This document shows, piece after piece, positions 54,254 to 63,465 of a DNA stretch of 64,000 nt. Both the position numbers and the translations under genes were made by a program. Positions within the stretch are counted from its first letter, which is position 1, and every line of letters starts with the position of its first letter. Under the pieces are notes generated by a model, which worked only from the letters and a program-made list of their open reading frames with translations, was not told the DNA's origin and did no database searches. This DNA is from an uncultured Clostridia bacterium (GTDB lineage: Bacteria; Bacillota; Clostridia; Christensenellales; Borkfalkiaceae). The DNA lies in NCBI GenBank assembly GCA_949286835.1, contig CASEDP010000004.1:173922-237921 (forward strand), written 5' to 3'.

Positions 54254-54727
54254 ATGGCAGATCAGCAGTATGTAATGACCAAGAAGAACTATGACGATTT
54301 GGTTGCGGAACTTGAAAACCTCGTCAAGGTCAAGAGGCCGGAAATCATCGAAAGAATTGCAGAGGCGCGCTCGCACGGCGACCTTTCGGAAAATGCCGAG
54401 TACGACGCTGCAAGGGAAGAACAGCGCTCCAACGAGGGCAAAATTGCCGAGCTGGAGTACCAGATAAAGAACGCCGTCATTCAGGAGGACATTCTGGATA
54501 ACTCCTACGTTCATCTCGAATCTGTCGTCACCGTCCTCGACGAGGAGTTCGGCGAGACCGAAGTCTATACCATAACATCGGTCACCGACGTCGACGTTAT
54601 GAACAACAAGATATCCTCCGAATCTCCCGTTGGCAGCGCGCTTATGCGCCGCAAGAAGGGCGACGAGGTGGCGGTCACCTGCCCCGACGGAAGCAGCTAC
54701 AAGCTCAGGATTGTCGACATAAGATAA
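54254..54727 (+). CDS. greA: Transcription elongation factor GreA
   Basis: 157 residues. N-terminal coiled coil (YDDLVAELENLVKVKRPEIIERIAEARSHGDLSENAEYDAAREEQRSNEGKIAELE) with the acidic tip D/E residues in GDLSENAEYDAA, then the FKBP-like C-terminal domain (ITSVTDVDVMNNKISSESPVGSALMRRKKGDEV). It enters the RNA polymerase secondary channel and promotes cleavage of backtracked RNA. It has its own perfect promoter, a hairpin in the leader and a terminator, and lies upstream of lysS as in many Clostridia. Confidence 0.96.
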   Translation: MADQQYVMTKKNYDDLVAELENLVKVKRPEIIERIAEARSHGDLSENAEYDAAREEQRSNEGKIAELEYQIKNAVIQEDILDNSYVHLESVVTVLDEEFGETEVYTITSVTDVDVMNNKISSESPVGSALMRRKKGDEVAVTCPDGSSYKLRIVDIR

Positions 54728-54734
54728 CTCATTC

Positions 54735-54780
54735 TGCCCGTCGGCATGGCATTGTCCTGTCGGCAACGGGCATATTTTTT
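54735..54780 (+). terminator. Terminator of greA
   Basis: Outer stem tgcccgt (54735-54741) with acgggca (54766-54772), followed by six T (54775-54780). Inner pairing is imperfect. Confidence 0.65.
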
Positions 54781-54956
54781 GCCGTAAGCGTCGCAGTTGC
54801 GGCGCGGGGCAGAGGGCGCTCTTTTGGCGCAATGCGGAATATCTGCCGCGGCATTGGCGGCAACGGGGGCGGACGTCGTCACCCCCTACATACTTTTACG
54901 GGGCGGCATTGCGGTTTTAAACCCGTCCCGGACAGCAGAGAGAGGAAGTAAAGAAA

Positions 54957-56426
54957 ATGCAGGATAAGACAAACAATACACCCCTCACGGAAGAACAGGA
55001 AGAGGAAATCTTTGCGGAACAGGCGCGCATCCGCAGGGAAAAGCTGGCAAAGATGAGCGCGGAGGGCAATAACCCCTATATAAAGACCAAGTACGAAATC
55101 ACCGAAAATTCGGCGTCCGTCAAGGCAAAGTTTGACGAGCTTGACGGCAGGGAAGTCAGCCTTGCGGGCAGACTGATGAGCCGCCGAATAATGGGCAAGG
55201 CGTCTTTTTCGCACATCTCCGACAGAGAGGGGCTCATTCAGATATACGTAAGAAGGGAGGACGTCGGCGAGGAGGACTACGCCGCGTTCAAAAAGGACTA
55301 TGACATAGGCGACATAATAGGCGTTAAGGGCATAGTATTCAGGACGCAGACGGGCGAAATTTCCGTGCACTGCAACCATATCGAGATGCTCTCCAAGTCG
55401 CTCCGCCCGCTGCCCGAAAAGCAGCACGGTCTGACAAATGCCGACATCAGGTACCGCCAGCGCGACCTCGACCTCATAGTCAATCCCGAAGTAAAAAAGA
55501 CATTCGTCCTCCGCTCTAAGATACTCAAGGAGATAAGGGCATACCTCGACGGAATGGGCTATCTCGAGGTGGATACTCCCGTTTTGACTACGCTTGAAAT
55601 AGGCGCGGCGGCAAGGCCTTTCAGGACGCACCACAACGCGCTGGACATAGATATGTATCTCCGCATAGAGACGGAGCTCTATTTAAAGAGGCTGATTGTC
55701 GGCGGGCTTGAAAGAGTTTACGAGGTGGGCAGAATTTTCCGCAACGAGGGAATGGACGCATTCCACAACCCCGAATTTACGTCGATTGAGATGTATCAGG
55801 CATACACCGACTACTTCGGGATGATGGATTTGATTGAAAATCTCTACAGGACCGTAACCGAAAAGGTCTGCGGCACTGCAAAGATAAGCTATCAGGGCAC
55901 AGAAATAGATATGGGCAAGCCCTGGGAGAGGCTGACAATGAAGGAGGCCATCGCAAAGTACTGCGACAGGGACTATAAGGAGGTCGCAAAGGAGGAGGGG
56001 CTTTCGGAGGGCAACGCGCTCATAAAGCTCTTCGAGGAGTATGTAGAGGACAAGCTCGTCCAGCCGACGATAATCTACGACTATCCCGTCGAAAATTCGC
56101 CGCTTGCAAAGCGCAAGGCGAGCGACCCCGCCTTCACGGAGAGGTTTGAATACTTCATCTGCGGGCACGAGTTCGGCAACGCCTTCTCGGAGCTCAACGA
56201 CCCCATAGACCAGAAGGAGAGGTTCGTAAGGCAGGTTGCCGAAAAGAAGGCGCAGGAGCCTGCCAGCAACCCTCAGGTGGACGAGGACTTCATTGCCGCG
56301 CTCGAATACGGTCTGCCCCCCACGGGCGGTCTGGGAATGGGTGTCGACAGGCTGGTTATGCTGCTCACCGACAGCGCAACCATAAGGGACGTAATACTCT
56401 TCCCCACAATGAAGCCCAGGAAGTAA
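54957..56426 (+). CDS. lysS: Lysyl-tRNA synthetase (class II)
   Basis: 489 residues. An N-terminal OB fold (VSLAGRLMSRRIMGKASFSHISDREG) binds the anticodon. Class II motifs: motif 1 in LDGMGYLEVDTPVL, motif 2 in FRNEGMDAFHNPEFTSIEMYQAYTDY, motif 3 in GLGMGVDRLVMLLT. It charges tRNA-Lys. AGGAAG lies about 8 bases before the ATG. The decarboxylase gene follows after 30 bases, so the operon may continue. Confidence 0.96.
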   Translation: MQDKTNNTPLTEEQEEEIFAEQARIRREKLAKMSAEGNNPYIKTKYEITENSASVKAKFDELDGREVSLAGRLMSRRIMGKASFSHISDREGLIQIYVRREDVGEEDYAAFKKDYDIGDIIGVKGIVFRTQTGEISVHCNHIEMLSKSLRPLPEKQHGLTNADIRYRQRDLDLIVNPEVKKTFVLRSKILKEIRAYLDGMGYLEVDTPVLTTLEIGAAARPFRTHHNALDIDMYLRIETELYLKRLIVGGLERVYEVGRIFRNEGMDAFHNPEFTSIEMYQAYTDYFGMMDLIENLYRTVTEKVCGTAKISYQGTEIDMGKPWERLTMKEAIAKYCDRDYKEVAKEEGLSEGNALIKLFEEYVEDKLVQPTIIYDYPVENSPLAKRKASDPAFTERFEYFICGHEFGNAFSELNDPIDQKERFVRQVAEKKAQEPASNPQVDEDFIAALEYGLPPTGGLGMGVDRLVMLLTDSATIRDVILFPTMKPRK

Positions 56427-56456
56427 TTTTTGCGGCGGATTTAACTTCAGAACGAG

Positions 56457-57806
56457 ATGATTTACAATTACGAGATATTATCGCAGCTTTTAAAATACAG
56501 GGGAAAGGACAGAAACAGGCTGCATATGCCCGGGCACAAGAACTCCGCGGCATTCAGGGCGATATTCCCCGTGGCGCCCATAGACATAACCGAACTCAGC
56601 TTTTCGGACGACCTTCAGTGTCCGACGGGCGTAATAGAGAGGGCGCAGTGCGACATCGCCGAAATAGTAGGCGCAAAGCGCGCGTTCATCACGACGGACG
56701 GCAGCTCTTCGGGAATAATGGCGATGGTCGGCGTTGCGGCGGCATACGGCACAAAGCTCATCGTGCCGCGCAACTCGCACAAGAGCGTTTTCAACGCCTG
56801 CCGCCTCTTCGGGCTGGAGCCCGTCATAGTGCAGGGCAAAGAGGAAGAGGGCGTGCTCGCCTGTCCCGAGGCGGAACTTATCGAACGCCTCATAGTCAAC
56901 GACGTAAGCATTGCGGGAGCAATCATAACCTCGCCGGATTACTACGGCAACATCGCCCCGCTCAAGAGCTATGCGGAGGTGCTCGGAAAGCACAATCGCC
57001 TGCTCTTCGTCGACGGCGCTCACGGCGCCCACCTCGCCCTTGAAGAGGACAGAGAGGGCTATGCGGGCACTTATGCCGATATGTGGGTGGACGGCGCGCA
57101 CAAGACGCTGCCCACGCTCACGCAGGGCGCGGCGGTACTCGTCGGCAACGAGGCACTCTCCGAAAGGGCGGCGGAGGCGATGTCGGTGTTCCGTACCACT
57201 TCGCCCAGCTATCCCATAATGGCGAGCGTCGAGTACGGCATTAAGTACTTCGTCAACAACCCGCGCCTGCTTGCAAGGGCAAAGGAGGCTGTCGCGGCGT
57301 TCAAAGCGGAGATGGAGGGCGTGACCTTCTATCCCTCCGCAGATTGGGCAAAGCTGGCAATCGACTTCAAACCGCTTGGCATTTCTCCCTCTATTGCGCA
57401 GGACGCGCTCGAAAAGAAGGGCATATATGCCGAGATGAACGACGGCAGATATCTTCTGTTCTATCTTTCGCCCCTCGTCACGGCGGGGCAGCTTGCCGAG
57501 CTGAAGGCAGCTCTCCTCAACGTGATTTCAAGGAAGAAAAACAGGGGCACATACAGGGAAAGACCGTCAATTCCCGCGGCGGAGCGCACGTACAGTTTCA
57601 TCTATGCGCTTCGGCAGCAGGCGGAATACGTCCCCCTAAAGGACGCCGTCGGCAGAATGTGCGCGGGCAATGCGGGCGTAACGCCTCCCTGTCTGCCCGT
57701 AGTCATTGCGGGCGAGATGATATCCTCCCAGGCGGTGGAGGTGCTTTCTTCGGCGGAAAACACCTTCGGGTTAAGCGACGGAAAGGTCAGGGTAGTCAGA
57801 AGATGA
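56457..57806 (+). CDS. Orn/Lys/Arg decarboxylase family protein (YaaO-like)
   Basis: 449 residues. The fold type I decarboxylase begins RLHMPGHKNSAAFR, has the TTDGSSSGIMAMV phosphate loop, VDGAHGAHLAL with the cofactor Asp, and the Schiff-base Lys K216 in WVDGAHKTLPTLTQGA. A shortened C-terminal domain is as in YaaO. Substrate (arginine, lysine or ornithine) is not known. As in Bacillus, the gene sits just upstream of tmk, here with an ATGA overlap, so the two are translationally coupled. Confidence 0.9.
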   Translation: MIYNYEILSQLLKYRGKDRNRLHMPGHKNSAAFRAIFPVAPIDITELSFSDDLQCPTGVIERAQCDIAEIVGAKRAFITTDGSSSGIMAMVGVAAAYGTKLIVPRNSHKSVFNACRLFGLEPVIVQGKEEEGVLACPEAELIERLIVNDVSIAGAIITSPDYYGNIAPLKSYAEVLGKHNRLLFVDGAHGAHLALEEDREGYAGTYADMWVDGAHKTLPTLTQGAAVLVGNEALSERAAEAMSVFRTTSPSYPIMASVEYGIKYFVNNPRLLARAKEAVAAFKAEMEGVTFYPSADWAKLAIDFKPLGISPSIAQDALEKKGIYAEMNDGRYLLFYLSPLVTAGQLAELKAALLNVISRKKNRGTYRERPSIPAAERTYSFIYALRQQAEYVPLKDAVGRMCAGNAGVTPPCLPVVIAGEMISSQAVEVLSSAENTFGLSDGKVRVVRR

Positions 57807-58429
57807 AAGGCAAGTTCATTACCTTCGAAGGCTGCGAGGGCAGCGGCAAGAGCACGCAGATACGCCTGCTCTCCGAAAAACTGAAGGAGAGCGGCATAGA
57901 CTTCATAGTCACAAGGGAGCCCGGCGGCAGCGACATCGCCGAGCAGATAAGAAAGATAATTTTAAACCCCGCCAACACCGCAATGTGCGACGAGTGCGAA
58001 GCGCTTTTATATGCGGCGGCGAGGATGCAGCACTTAAAGGAGATTGTCGTCCCCGCTCTCGAGGCGGGCAAGCTGGTAATCTGCGACAGATACGTCCACT
58101 CCTCGCTTGCCTACCAGGGCTATGCGCGCGGATTGGGCGAGGAGTATATCGCGGGCATCAACGCGCCGGCTCTCGGCGAATATGCGCCCGACCTCACGCT
58201 CTTTCTCAATATCTCCCCCAAGTCGGCTTTCGAGAGGAAGCACGGAGCCGACAAGGACGACAGAATGGAGCAGCTCGGGCTCGCCTTTCACGAAAAGGTG
58301 TATAAAGGCTATGTCGCCCAGCTTGAAAGATACGGCTATATGCGCGCCGTAGAGTGCGGCGGCACCAAGTACGAGACGGCGGAAAGAATTTTCGCGTTGC
58401 TCAAGGTCGAGGGCATTATAGCGCCCTGA
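57803..58429 (+). CDS. tmk: Thymidylate kinase
   Basis: 208 residues from ATG 57803, overlapping the stop codon of the preceding gene. P-loop FEGCEGSGKST, TREPGGSDIAEQIRKIIL, the DRYVHSSLAYQGYARGLG block and a lid of the type with Lys/Arg (ERKHGADKDDRME). It phosphorylates dTMP to dTDP. It is coupled with the decarboxylase and followed by holB after 52 bases, the order seen in Bacillus without darA/yaaR. Confidence 0.95.
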   Translation: MKGKFITFEGCEGSGKSTQIRLLSEKLKESGIDFIVTREPGGSDIAEQIRKIILNPANTAMCDECEALLYAAARMQHLKEIVVPALEAGKLVICDRYVHSSLAYQGYARGLGEEYIAGINAPALGEYAPDLTLFLNISPKSAFERKHGADKDDRMEQLGLAFHEKVYKGYVAQLERYGYMRAVECGGTKYETAERIFALLKVEGIIAP

Positions 58430-58481
58430 CTTAAAAAGAGGGCGTAATCTCGCCCTGATTTAGAAAAAGGGGATGCGGGCA

Positions 58482-59390
58482 ATGGAAGAGCTTTTAAAGG
58501 GCACTGCTGCGTATAGGATACTGCTCGGCGACAGGCGGAGCGGCAGGCTTTCGCACGCGTACCTGCTGCACTTCCCGGACGCGTTCAACCTTCGCCGCGC
58601 GCTTCGGCTGCTTTCGCTGGAGATATTCGGCGTCGACGAAAACTCGCGCGACGGCAGGCTGATACTCTCCGAGGGGCTTGCCGATATGAAGGTATATCCC
58701 CGTTCCGACAAAAAGCTGACGGTTGCGGAGGCGACGGAGATAGTCGACGACGCGGCGATACGTCCCATAGAAAAGGATAAAAAGCTGTACGTCGTTTCCG
58801 ACTTTGACAGCGCGTCGCCCCTCTTTCAGAACAAGCTTCTAAAGGTGCTGGAAGAGCCGCCTGCAGGCGTGCACTTTCTGCTCGGCGCGGCTACGCTCGC
58901 GCCCGTTCTGGACACGGTAAAGTCAAGGGTAAAGCTCCTGGAGATACCGCCCTTTTCGACGGAGGAGATATATGCCGCGCTCGAACGGCAGGTAAAGGAC
59001 GTAAGAAACCGCGAAGTCAGCCGCGCGGCGGGCGGCGTGCTCGGCAGGGCGCAGAATATGCTCGACGGCGAGTGGTACGCTTCGGTTCACGGCGCAGCGG
59101 AGGAAATCTGCCGCGCTTCGGACATACCCTCGGCGGTAAAGGTTGCGGCAAAGTACGGCGATATAAAGTATAAAGCGGAACTGCTCTCCGAAATGCAGAG
59201 ACTGTATTTCGACGAGCTCAGGAGATACGCCGCGGACGAAGAATACGGCGGTGCGCTCAGCCGCGCCGCGCTTGTGGCGGCAACGGAAGGCATAAACGGC
59301 GCGCTCAGGGAACTCAAGTTCAACGCGAATTTTCCCGCGCTTTTGGAGGCGCTGCTCTTAAAGGTGGCGACGGAGAATACAAGATGGTAA
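58482..59390 (+). CDS. holB: DNA polymerase III delta-prime subunit
   Basis: 302 residues from ATG 58482, 9 bases after AAGGGG (an ATG at 58473 touches it). It contains the AAA+-like SHAYLLHFPDAF start, VSDFDSASPLFQNKLLKVLEEPPAGVHFLLG (sensor region) and SRVKLLEIPPF. The zinc-binding Cys motif and a good Walker A are absent; delta-prime is ATP-inactive, so that is expected. It is part of the clamp loader that loads DnaN. Its end overlaps ricT by 7 bases. Confidence 0.9.
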   Translation: MEELLKGTAAYRILLGDRRSGRLSHAYLLHFPDAFNLRRALRLLSLEIFGVDENSRDGRLILSEGLADMKVYPRSDKKLTVAEATEIVDDAAIRPIEKDKKLYVVSDFDSASPLFQNKLLKVLEEPPAGVHFLLGAATLAPVLDTVKSRVKLLEIPPFSTEEIYAALERQVKDVRNREVSRAAGGVLGRAQNMLDGEWYASVHGAAEEICRASDIPSAVKVAAKYGDIKYKAELLSEMQRLYFDELRRYAADEEYGGALSRAALVAATEGINGALRELKFNANFPALLEALLLKVATENTRW

Positions 59391-60241
59391 AGATAGTTGG
59401 CATAAAATTCAAAAACGGCGGCAAGGTGTACTACTTTGCTCCCGGCAAGGACAGATACGAAAAGGGAATGGGCGTAATCGTCGAGACGGCGAACGGGCTG
59501 GAATACGCTACAGTCGTCATACCCTTGAGCGAGGTTGCAGACGACGAAGTGGTCGCCCCCCTCAAGCCCGTTGTGAGAATTGCGACAAAGCGGGACGAGG
59601 AGCAGGTAAAGCGCAACGAGGAAAAGCGCGCCGACGCGATAGCCTCCGCAAAGCAGAAGGTGGAGGCGCGCGGGCTGGAGATGAAGATTGTCGGCTGCGA
59701 GTTCTCCTTCGACGGCACAAAGGTGACCTTCTACTTCACCGCCGACGGCAGGGTGGACTTCAGGGAGCTCATCAAAGATCTGTCCGCCCTATTCAGAATG
59801 AGGATAGAGCTGCGTCAGATAGGCATAAGGGACGAGATAAAGCTTATGGGGGGCATTGCGCCCTGCGGCAGGGAATGTTGCTGCGCCACCTGTATGCCCG
59901 ACTTCAACAAGGTCTCCATAAAGATGGCAAAAAATCAGGGGCTTTCGCTCAACCCCGGCAAAATTTCGGGGCTGTGCGGCAGGCTTATGTGCTGCCTCGC
60001 ATACGAAAACGACTACTACGCCGAGGCGTGCAAGAACGTGCCCAAGCTGGGCAGCGAGGTCGAAACGCCGGAGGGCAGGGGCAACGTCATAAACGTCAAT
60101 ATGCTCAAGATGGAAGTCAAGGTCAAGATAGAGCAGAAGGACGCCGTCACCTACCGCGACTTCAAGGTGTCGGAAATAAAGTTCCGCCGCGGCGGCAACA
60201 ACAGGGAAGAAAAGACAGAGGAAGAGAAAGAGGGCGAATAA
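59384..60241 (+). CDS. ricT: Regulatory iron-sulfur protein RicT (YaaT, PSP1 domain)
   Basis: 285 residues. The PSP1 domain reads KVYYFAPGKDRYEKGMGVIVET...YATVVIP. Conserved Cys: C161, C165-C167 and C170 (APCGRECCCATC) and C198, C203, C204 (GLCGRLMCC). In Bacillus, RicT with RicA and RicF carries two [4Fe-4S] clusters and promotes RNase Y mRNA cleavage and sporulation phosphorelay. The last 20 residues are acidic. Its start overlaps holB. A ferredoxin gene follows. Confidence 0.93.
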   Translation: MVKIVGIKFKNGGKVYYFAPGKDRYEKGMGVIVETANGLEYATVVIPLSEVADDEVVAPLKPVVRIATKRDEEQVKRNEEKRADAIASAKQKVEARGLEMKIVGCEFSFDGTKVTFYFTADGRVDFRELIKDLSALFRMRIELRQIGIRDEIKLMGGIAPCGRECCCATCMPDFNKVSIKMAKNQGLSLNPGKISGLCGRLMCCLAYENDYYAEACKNVPKLGSEVETPEGRGNVINVNMLKMEVKVKIEQKDAVTYRDFKVSEIKFRRGGNNREEKTEEEKEGE

Positions 60242-60286
60242 CCTGAAAATACCTCCGTTTGGCTTGTAAATTTTTTCAAATAGCTC

Positions 60287-60316
60287 TTTACAAATTTGTA
60301 TATATTGTGATATAAT
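60287..60316 (+). promoter_or_regulatory. Promoter of the ferredoxin gene
   Basis: TTTACA (60287-60292), 18 bases, TATAAT (60311-60316); reading TTACAA with 17 bases is equivalent. It lies in the ricT-ferredoxin gap. Confidence 0.75.
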
Positions 60317-60386
60317 AAGGCAAGCGGAAGTGCGTGCGCTAAAACGAACGTGCTCGCCGTAAAAAAATCTTTATGGAGGAGTACAG

Positions 60387-60557
60387 ATGGCACACGTTAT
60401 CACTGATGAGTGCGTAAGCTGCGGCGCTTGCGCAGCTACCTGCCCCGTAGGAGCCATTTCCGAAGGCGCTGACAAGTATGTTGTTGACGCAGATACCTGC
60501 ATTGACTGCGGCGCTTGCGAAGACGGTTGCCCCACCGGTGCAATCAAGGCCGAATAA
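60387..60557 (+). CDS. 2[4Fe-4S] ferredoxin
   Basis: 56 residues, MAHVITDECVSCGAC... Two CxxCxxCxxxCP motifs are complete: C9, C12, C15, C19 and C38, C41, C44, C48. This is the small clostridial-type electron carrier with two [4Fe-4S] clusters. GGAGG lies about 7 bases upstream. It has its own promoter and a strong terminator, and its codon choice (frequent gct for Ala) differs from neighbours, as in highly expressed genes. In Bacillus this slot near ricT is held by yabA. Confidence 0.96.
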   Translation: MAHVITDECVSCGACAATCPVGAISEGADKYVVDADTCIDCGACEDGCPTGAIKAE

Positions 60558-60573
60558 TCAGAAGGCAATCAAG

Positions 60574-60612
60574 GCGGAACGCAAGGCTCATACCTCGCGT
60601 TCCGCTTTTTTT
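60574..60612 (+). terminator. Terminator of the ferredoxin gene
   Basis: A 9-bp perfect stem (gcggaacgc 60574-60582, gcgttccgc 60597-60605) then seven T. Confidence 0.9.
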
Positions 60613-60654
60613 GTGCAAGTGTGACGCATTATCCCGCAGAAACAGGTTCATTCA

Positions 60655-61365
60655 ATGCAACTCAAGGAAAACGAAACGCTCGAAGTGCTCTTCGGCGACA
60701 GGATGATAATACAGAACAAATCGCTCTACCGCTTCACGTCGGACAGCATACTTTTGTCCCGCTTTGCGCGCGCAAAGTACGGCGACGCAGTGGCAGATTT
60801 CTGCGCGGGCAGCGGCGCGGTGGGCTTTCACTTCGCCTGCCTCAACCCGCAGATAAAGAGCCTTACGCTGTTCGAGCTGCAGCCCGCTCTCTGCGATATG
60901 GCGCGGCGCACGGCTGAATACAACGGTATGCAGGTCAAAGTGGAGGAGGGCAGACTGCAGGACATTCCCTCGTCATACGACGGGGCGTTCTCGCTCATAC
61001 TCTGCAATCCCCCTTACGAGAGGGGCGGCTTTGAAAATCTCTCCTATGAAAAGGCAATCTGCCGCAAGGAGATTACAATAACTCTCGGCGAGATAGCCGC
61101 CGTCGCCTCCAAAAAGCTCAAGTTCGGCGGCAGGATGGCGCTCGTCAACAGGGCGGACAGGCTGGCGGAGGTGTGCTATACCTTAAAGCAGTTCAATCTG
61201 GAGGTAAAGCGCGTACAGCTCGTCAGCGGCACGCCCGCGGCAAAGCCGTACCTCCTTATGGCGGAGGCTGTAAAGGGCGGAAAGCCCGGCACCGACGTCG
61301 CGCCCGCGTTCGTCAACACGCAGGCAAACGGCGGCGGAACGCTCAACGGGGAGGGCGGACTATGA
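60655..61365 (+). CDS. tRNA1(Val) (adenine-37-N6)-methyltransferase-like protein (YabB/TrmN6)
   Basis: 236 residues. It begins with the YfiC/YabB signature GDRMIIQNKSLYRFTSDSILLSRFA. The SAM motif is VADFCAGSGAVGFHFA, and the N6-adenine catalytic motif NPPY is in LILCNPPYERGG. The last 30 residues are Gly/Thr-rich and may be non-essential. In E. coli the relative modifies A37 of tRNA-Val; yabB in Bacillus lies in the same place beside rsmI. It overlaps rsmI by ATGA. Confidence 0.88.
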   Translation: MQLKENETLEVLFGDRMIIQNKSLYRFTSDSILLSRFARAKYGDAVADFCAGSGAVGFHFACLNPQIKSLTLFELQPALCDMARRTAEYNGMQVKVEEGRLQDIPSSYDGAFSLILCNPPYERGGFENLSYEKAICRKEITITLGEIAAVASKKLKFGGRMALVNRADRLAEVCYTLKQFNLEVKRVQLVSGTPAAKPYLLMAEAVKGGKPGTDVAPAFVNTQANGGGTLNGEGGL

Positions 61366-62168
61366 TCTACTTTGTGGCAACGCCTATCGGCAATTTAAAG
61401 GACATAACTCTGCGCGCGATAGAAACGCTGCGCGCCGCCGACGTCATCTTCTGCGAGGATACGCGGCATACATTAAAGCTGCTCAACGCATACGAAATCA
61501 GAAAGCCGCTCGTCGCCTGCCATAAGTTCAACGAGCGAGAGGCGGCGGAAAAGATACTCGCCGCAGACAGGGAGGGCAAAGAGGTGGCAATAGTGTCGGA
61601 CGCGGGTATGCCCGTCATCTCCGACCCGGGTGGCGCCGTCTGCGCGGCTCTAAAGGAGGCGGGCGCGGCATATACCGTAATTCCCGGCGCAAATGCCTTT
61701 CTCTCGGCGCTGGTTTTGTCGGCGCTTCCCGCGGAAAGGTTCGCCTTCATCGGCTTTCTTCCCGACAAGGAGGGGCAGCGCAGGGCGCTTCTGGAGAGGT
61801 ATAAGGACGTCGACCTCACCCTCTGTTTTCACGTCGCCCCGCAGGACGTAGACCGCCATATATCCTCTATGTACGCCGTTTTCGGGGAGCGCAGGGCGTG
61901 TGCCGTGAGGGAGATTACCAAGCTGCACGAGGAGGCGGTGAGCTTCAATTTAAGCGAGGGTCTGCCCGCCGAAAAGCGCGGCGAATACGTCATTGTCGTA
62001 GAGGGCGCTGCGTCGGCGGAAAATCCCCTCAACGCGCTGTCGGAAACCGAGCATATCCGCCACTATATGGAGGAAGGATTGAGCAAAAAGGACGCGCTCA
62101 AGCGCGCCGCGGCGGACAGGGGAGTGCCCAAGTCGGCGCTCTATCCCTTCACCGTCGGGCTGGAATAA
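61362..62168 (+). CDS. rsmI: 16S rRNA (cytidine-1402-2'-O)-methyltransferase RsmI
   Basis: 268 residues from ATG 61362, overlapping the previous stop. Tetrapyrrole-methylase fold with YFVATPIGNLKDITLRAIETL, ADVIFCEDTRHTLKLL, VSDAGMPVISDPG and the PGANAFLSALVLSALP block. It 2'-O-methylates C1402 of 16S rRNA at the decoding centre. It is translationally coupled with the TrmN6-like gene; the DUF697 gene follows after 18 bases. Confidence 0.95.
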   Translation: MIYFVATPIGNLKDITLRAIETLRAADVIFCEDTRHTLKLLNAYEIRKPLVACHKFNEREAAEKILAADREGKEVAIVSDAGMPVISDPGGAVCAALKEAGAAYTVIPGANAFLSALVLSALPAERFAFIGFLPDKEGQRRALLERYKDVDLTLCFHVAPQDVDRHISSMYAVFGERRACAVREITKLHEEAVSFNLSEGLPAEKRGEYVIVVEGAASAENPLNALSETEHIRHYMEEGLSKKDALKRAAADRGVPKSALYPFTVGLE

Positions 62169-62186
62169 AGACATTAAAGGTGTAAT

Positions 62187-63233
62187 ATGGACAAGAAAAA
62201 CAACAAGAAGAGTGAAACGGCGGTAACCGAAAATATCGCCTCACCCGAACAGAAGAAGATGACTATCTATGAATATGAGGAAAAGTACGTAAAGCGGCAG
62301 AACGTGAAGGGCGCAACATTTCTCATAAGGGCGATTGCCGTACTCGCAGGGCTTTTCTGCGTATGGTGTCTGTTTTCGATAACCAAAGACATATGGGCAA
62401 TCAACGAATACGCGGGCTATGCCGCGGCGGGAGTGTCGGTTATACTCTTCATTGCCTTTTACATAGTGCCCGTAGTAAAGATACTCAAGTCGGACTATTT
62501 CGTCACCAACGTCAACTATAAGACGGCGGGTGCGGCGAAGCGCAGGAACAGAGCGCTCCGCCGTCAGATAGCCGAAAAGATAGTCGACTTCAGCAGCAAC
62601 GTCGCGGGCGTCGGCTGGTACGACAGCGCCACCGTGGAAAAGCTGGAGGAGGGCGTAAAGGCGCGCGACGACGAGGTGATCAAACAGCAGCTCTCGGCGC
62701 TCTATGCGGGCTCCGTCAAGAAAAGCGCCAAGGAGATAATCTTCAAGTGCTCTTTAAAGTCGGCGATGTATTCCGCCCTATCGCAGACCAGCAAGACGGA
62801 CGCAATGCTCGTCGCCGTCGTCAATCTGCAGATGATAAAGGACATAGTCTTTCTGTACGGCTTCCGCCCGTCGGATACCCGCCTCGTCAAGATATTCGGC
62901 GCAGTGATCAGAAATTCGCTCGTCTCCTACGGGCTGGGAAGTTTAAGGATAGGCAACGGCATTGCAAGGACTATGGGCGACGCCGCAAAGGGCATACCCA
63001 TTCTCGGTTCGGCAATCGCCGTGCTCGTCGACAGCTCCGTCCAGGGGCTTACAAACGGCACGCTCACGGCGGTAATCGGTTTTCAGACTATAAAGTATCT
63101 CAATACCGAATATAAGCTCCAGAATATTTTGGACGGCGTCGAAGTCGCCGAGACGGAGGAGGAGCTCAACCTTGCCTGCAAGGAACTTGAAAAGGAGCTC
63201 AAGAAGGGAAAACCCGTTCCCAGGGCGGTATAA
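62187..63233 (+). CDS. DUF697-family membrane protein
   Basis: 348 residues. A charged N-terminus (YEYEEKYVKRQNVKG) precedes two membrane segments (about 44-65 and 75-96). The DUF697-like part from about 180 reads SLKSAMYSALSQTSKTDAMLVAVVNLQMIKDIVFLYGFRPSDTRLVKIFGAV, followed by hydrophobic helices with Gly repeats (GDAAKGIPILGSAIAVLVDSSVQGLTNG). Family members occur with GTPases or as YcjF-like proteins; function unknown. It probably shares the rsmI transcript. Confidence 0.82.
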   Translation: MDKKNNKKSETAVTENIASPEQKKMTIYEYEEKYVKRQNVKGATFLIRAIAVLAGLFCVWCLFSITKDIWAINEYAGYAAAGVSVILFIAFYIVPVVKILKSDYFVTNVNYKTAGAAKRRNRALRRQIAEKIVDFSSNVAGVGWYDSATVEKLEEGVKARDDEVIKQQLSALYAGSVKKSAKEIIFKCSLKSAMYSALSQTSKTDAMLVAVVNLQMIKDIVFLYGFRPSDTRLVKIFGAVIRNSLVSYGLGSLRIGNGIARTMGDAAKGIPILGSAIAVLVDSSVQGLTNGTLTAVIGFQTIKYLNTEYKLQNILDGVEVAETEEELNLACKELEKELKKGKPVPRAV

Positions 63234-63424
63234 ATTCGGGAAATTTGTGCCGAAAGGTATAAATTCTTCACATAAGTTTTCGTTAAAATTTTGTCGGGCG
63301 GCGAGGTCGCAGGCATATTTGTTGCGGCAAAACCGTCCGACATACAATATATTGTGGTACACTTCCGCGCGCGGAAAAAATACGATAAAAATATAAAAAA
63401 ATTAAAAAAAGAATAAAAAAACGC

Positions 63425-63453
63425 TTGCATTTTGGGCGATAGTTTGATATAGT
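63425..63453 (+). promoter_or_regulatory. Promoter of the tRNA cluster
   Basis: TTGCAT (63425-63430), 17 bases, TATAGT (63448-63453). The predicted start lies about 6 bases before tRNA-Val. Confidence 0.7.
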
Positions 63454-63465
63454 ATTAAAGCGTTC

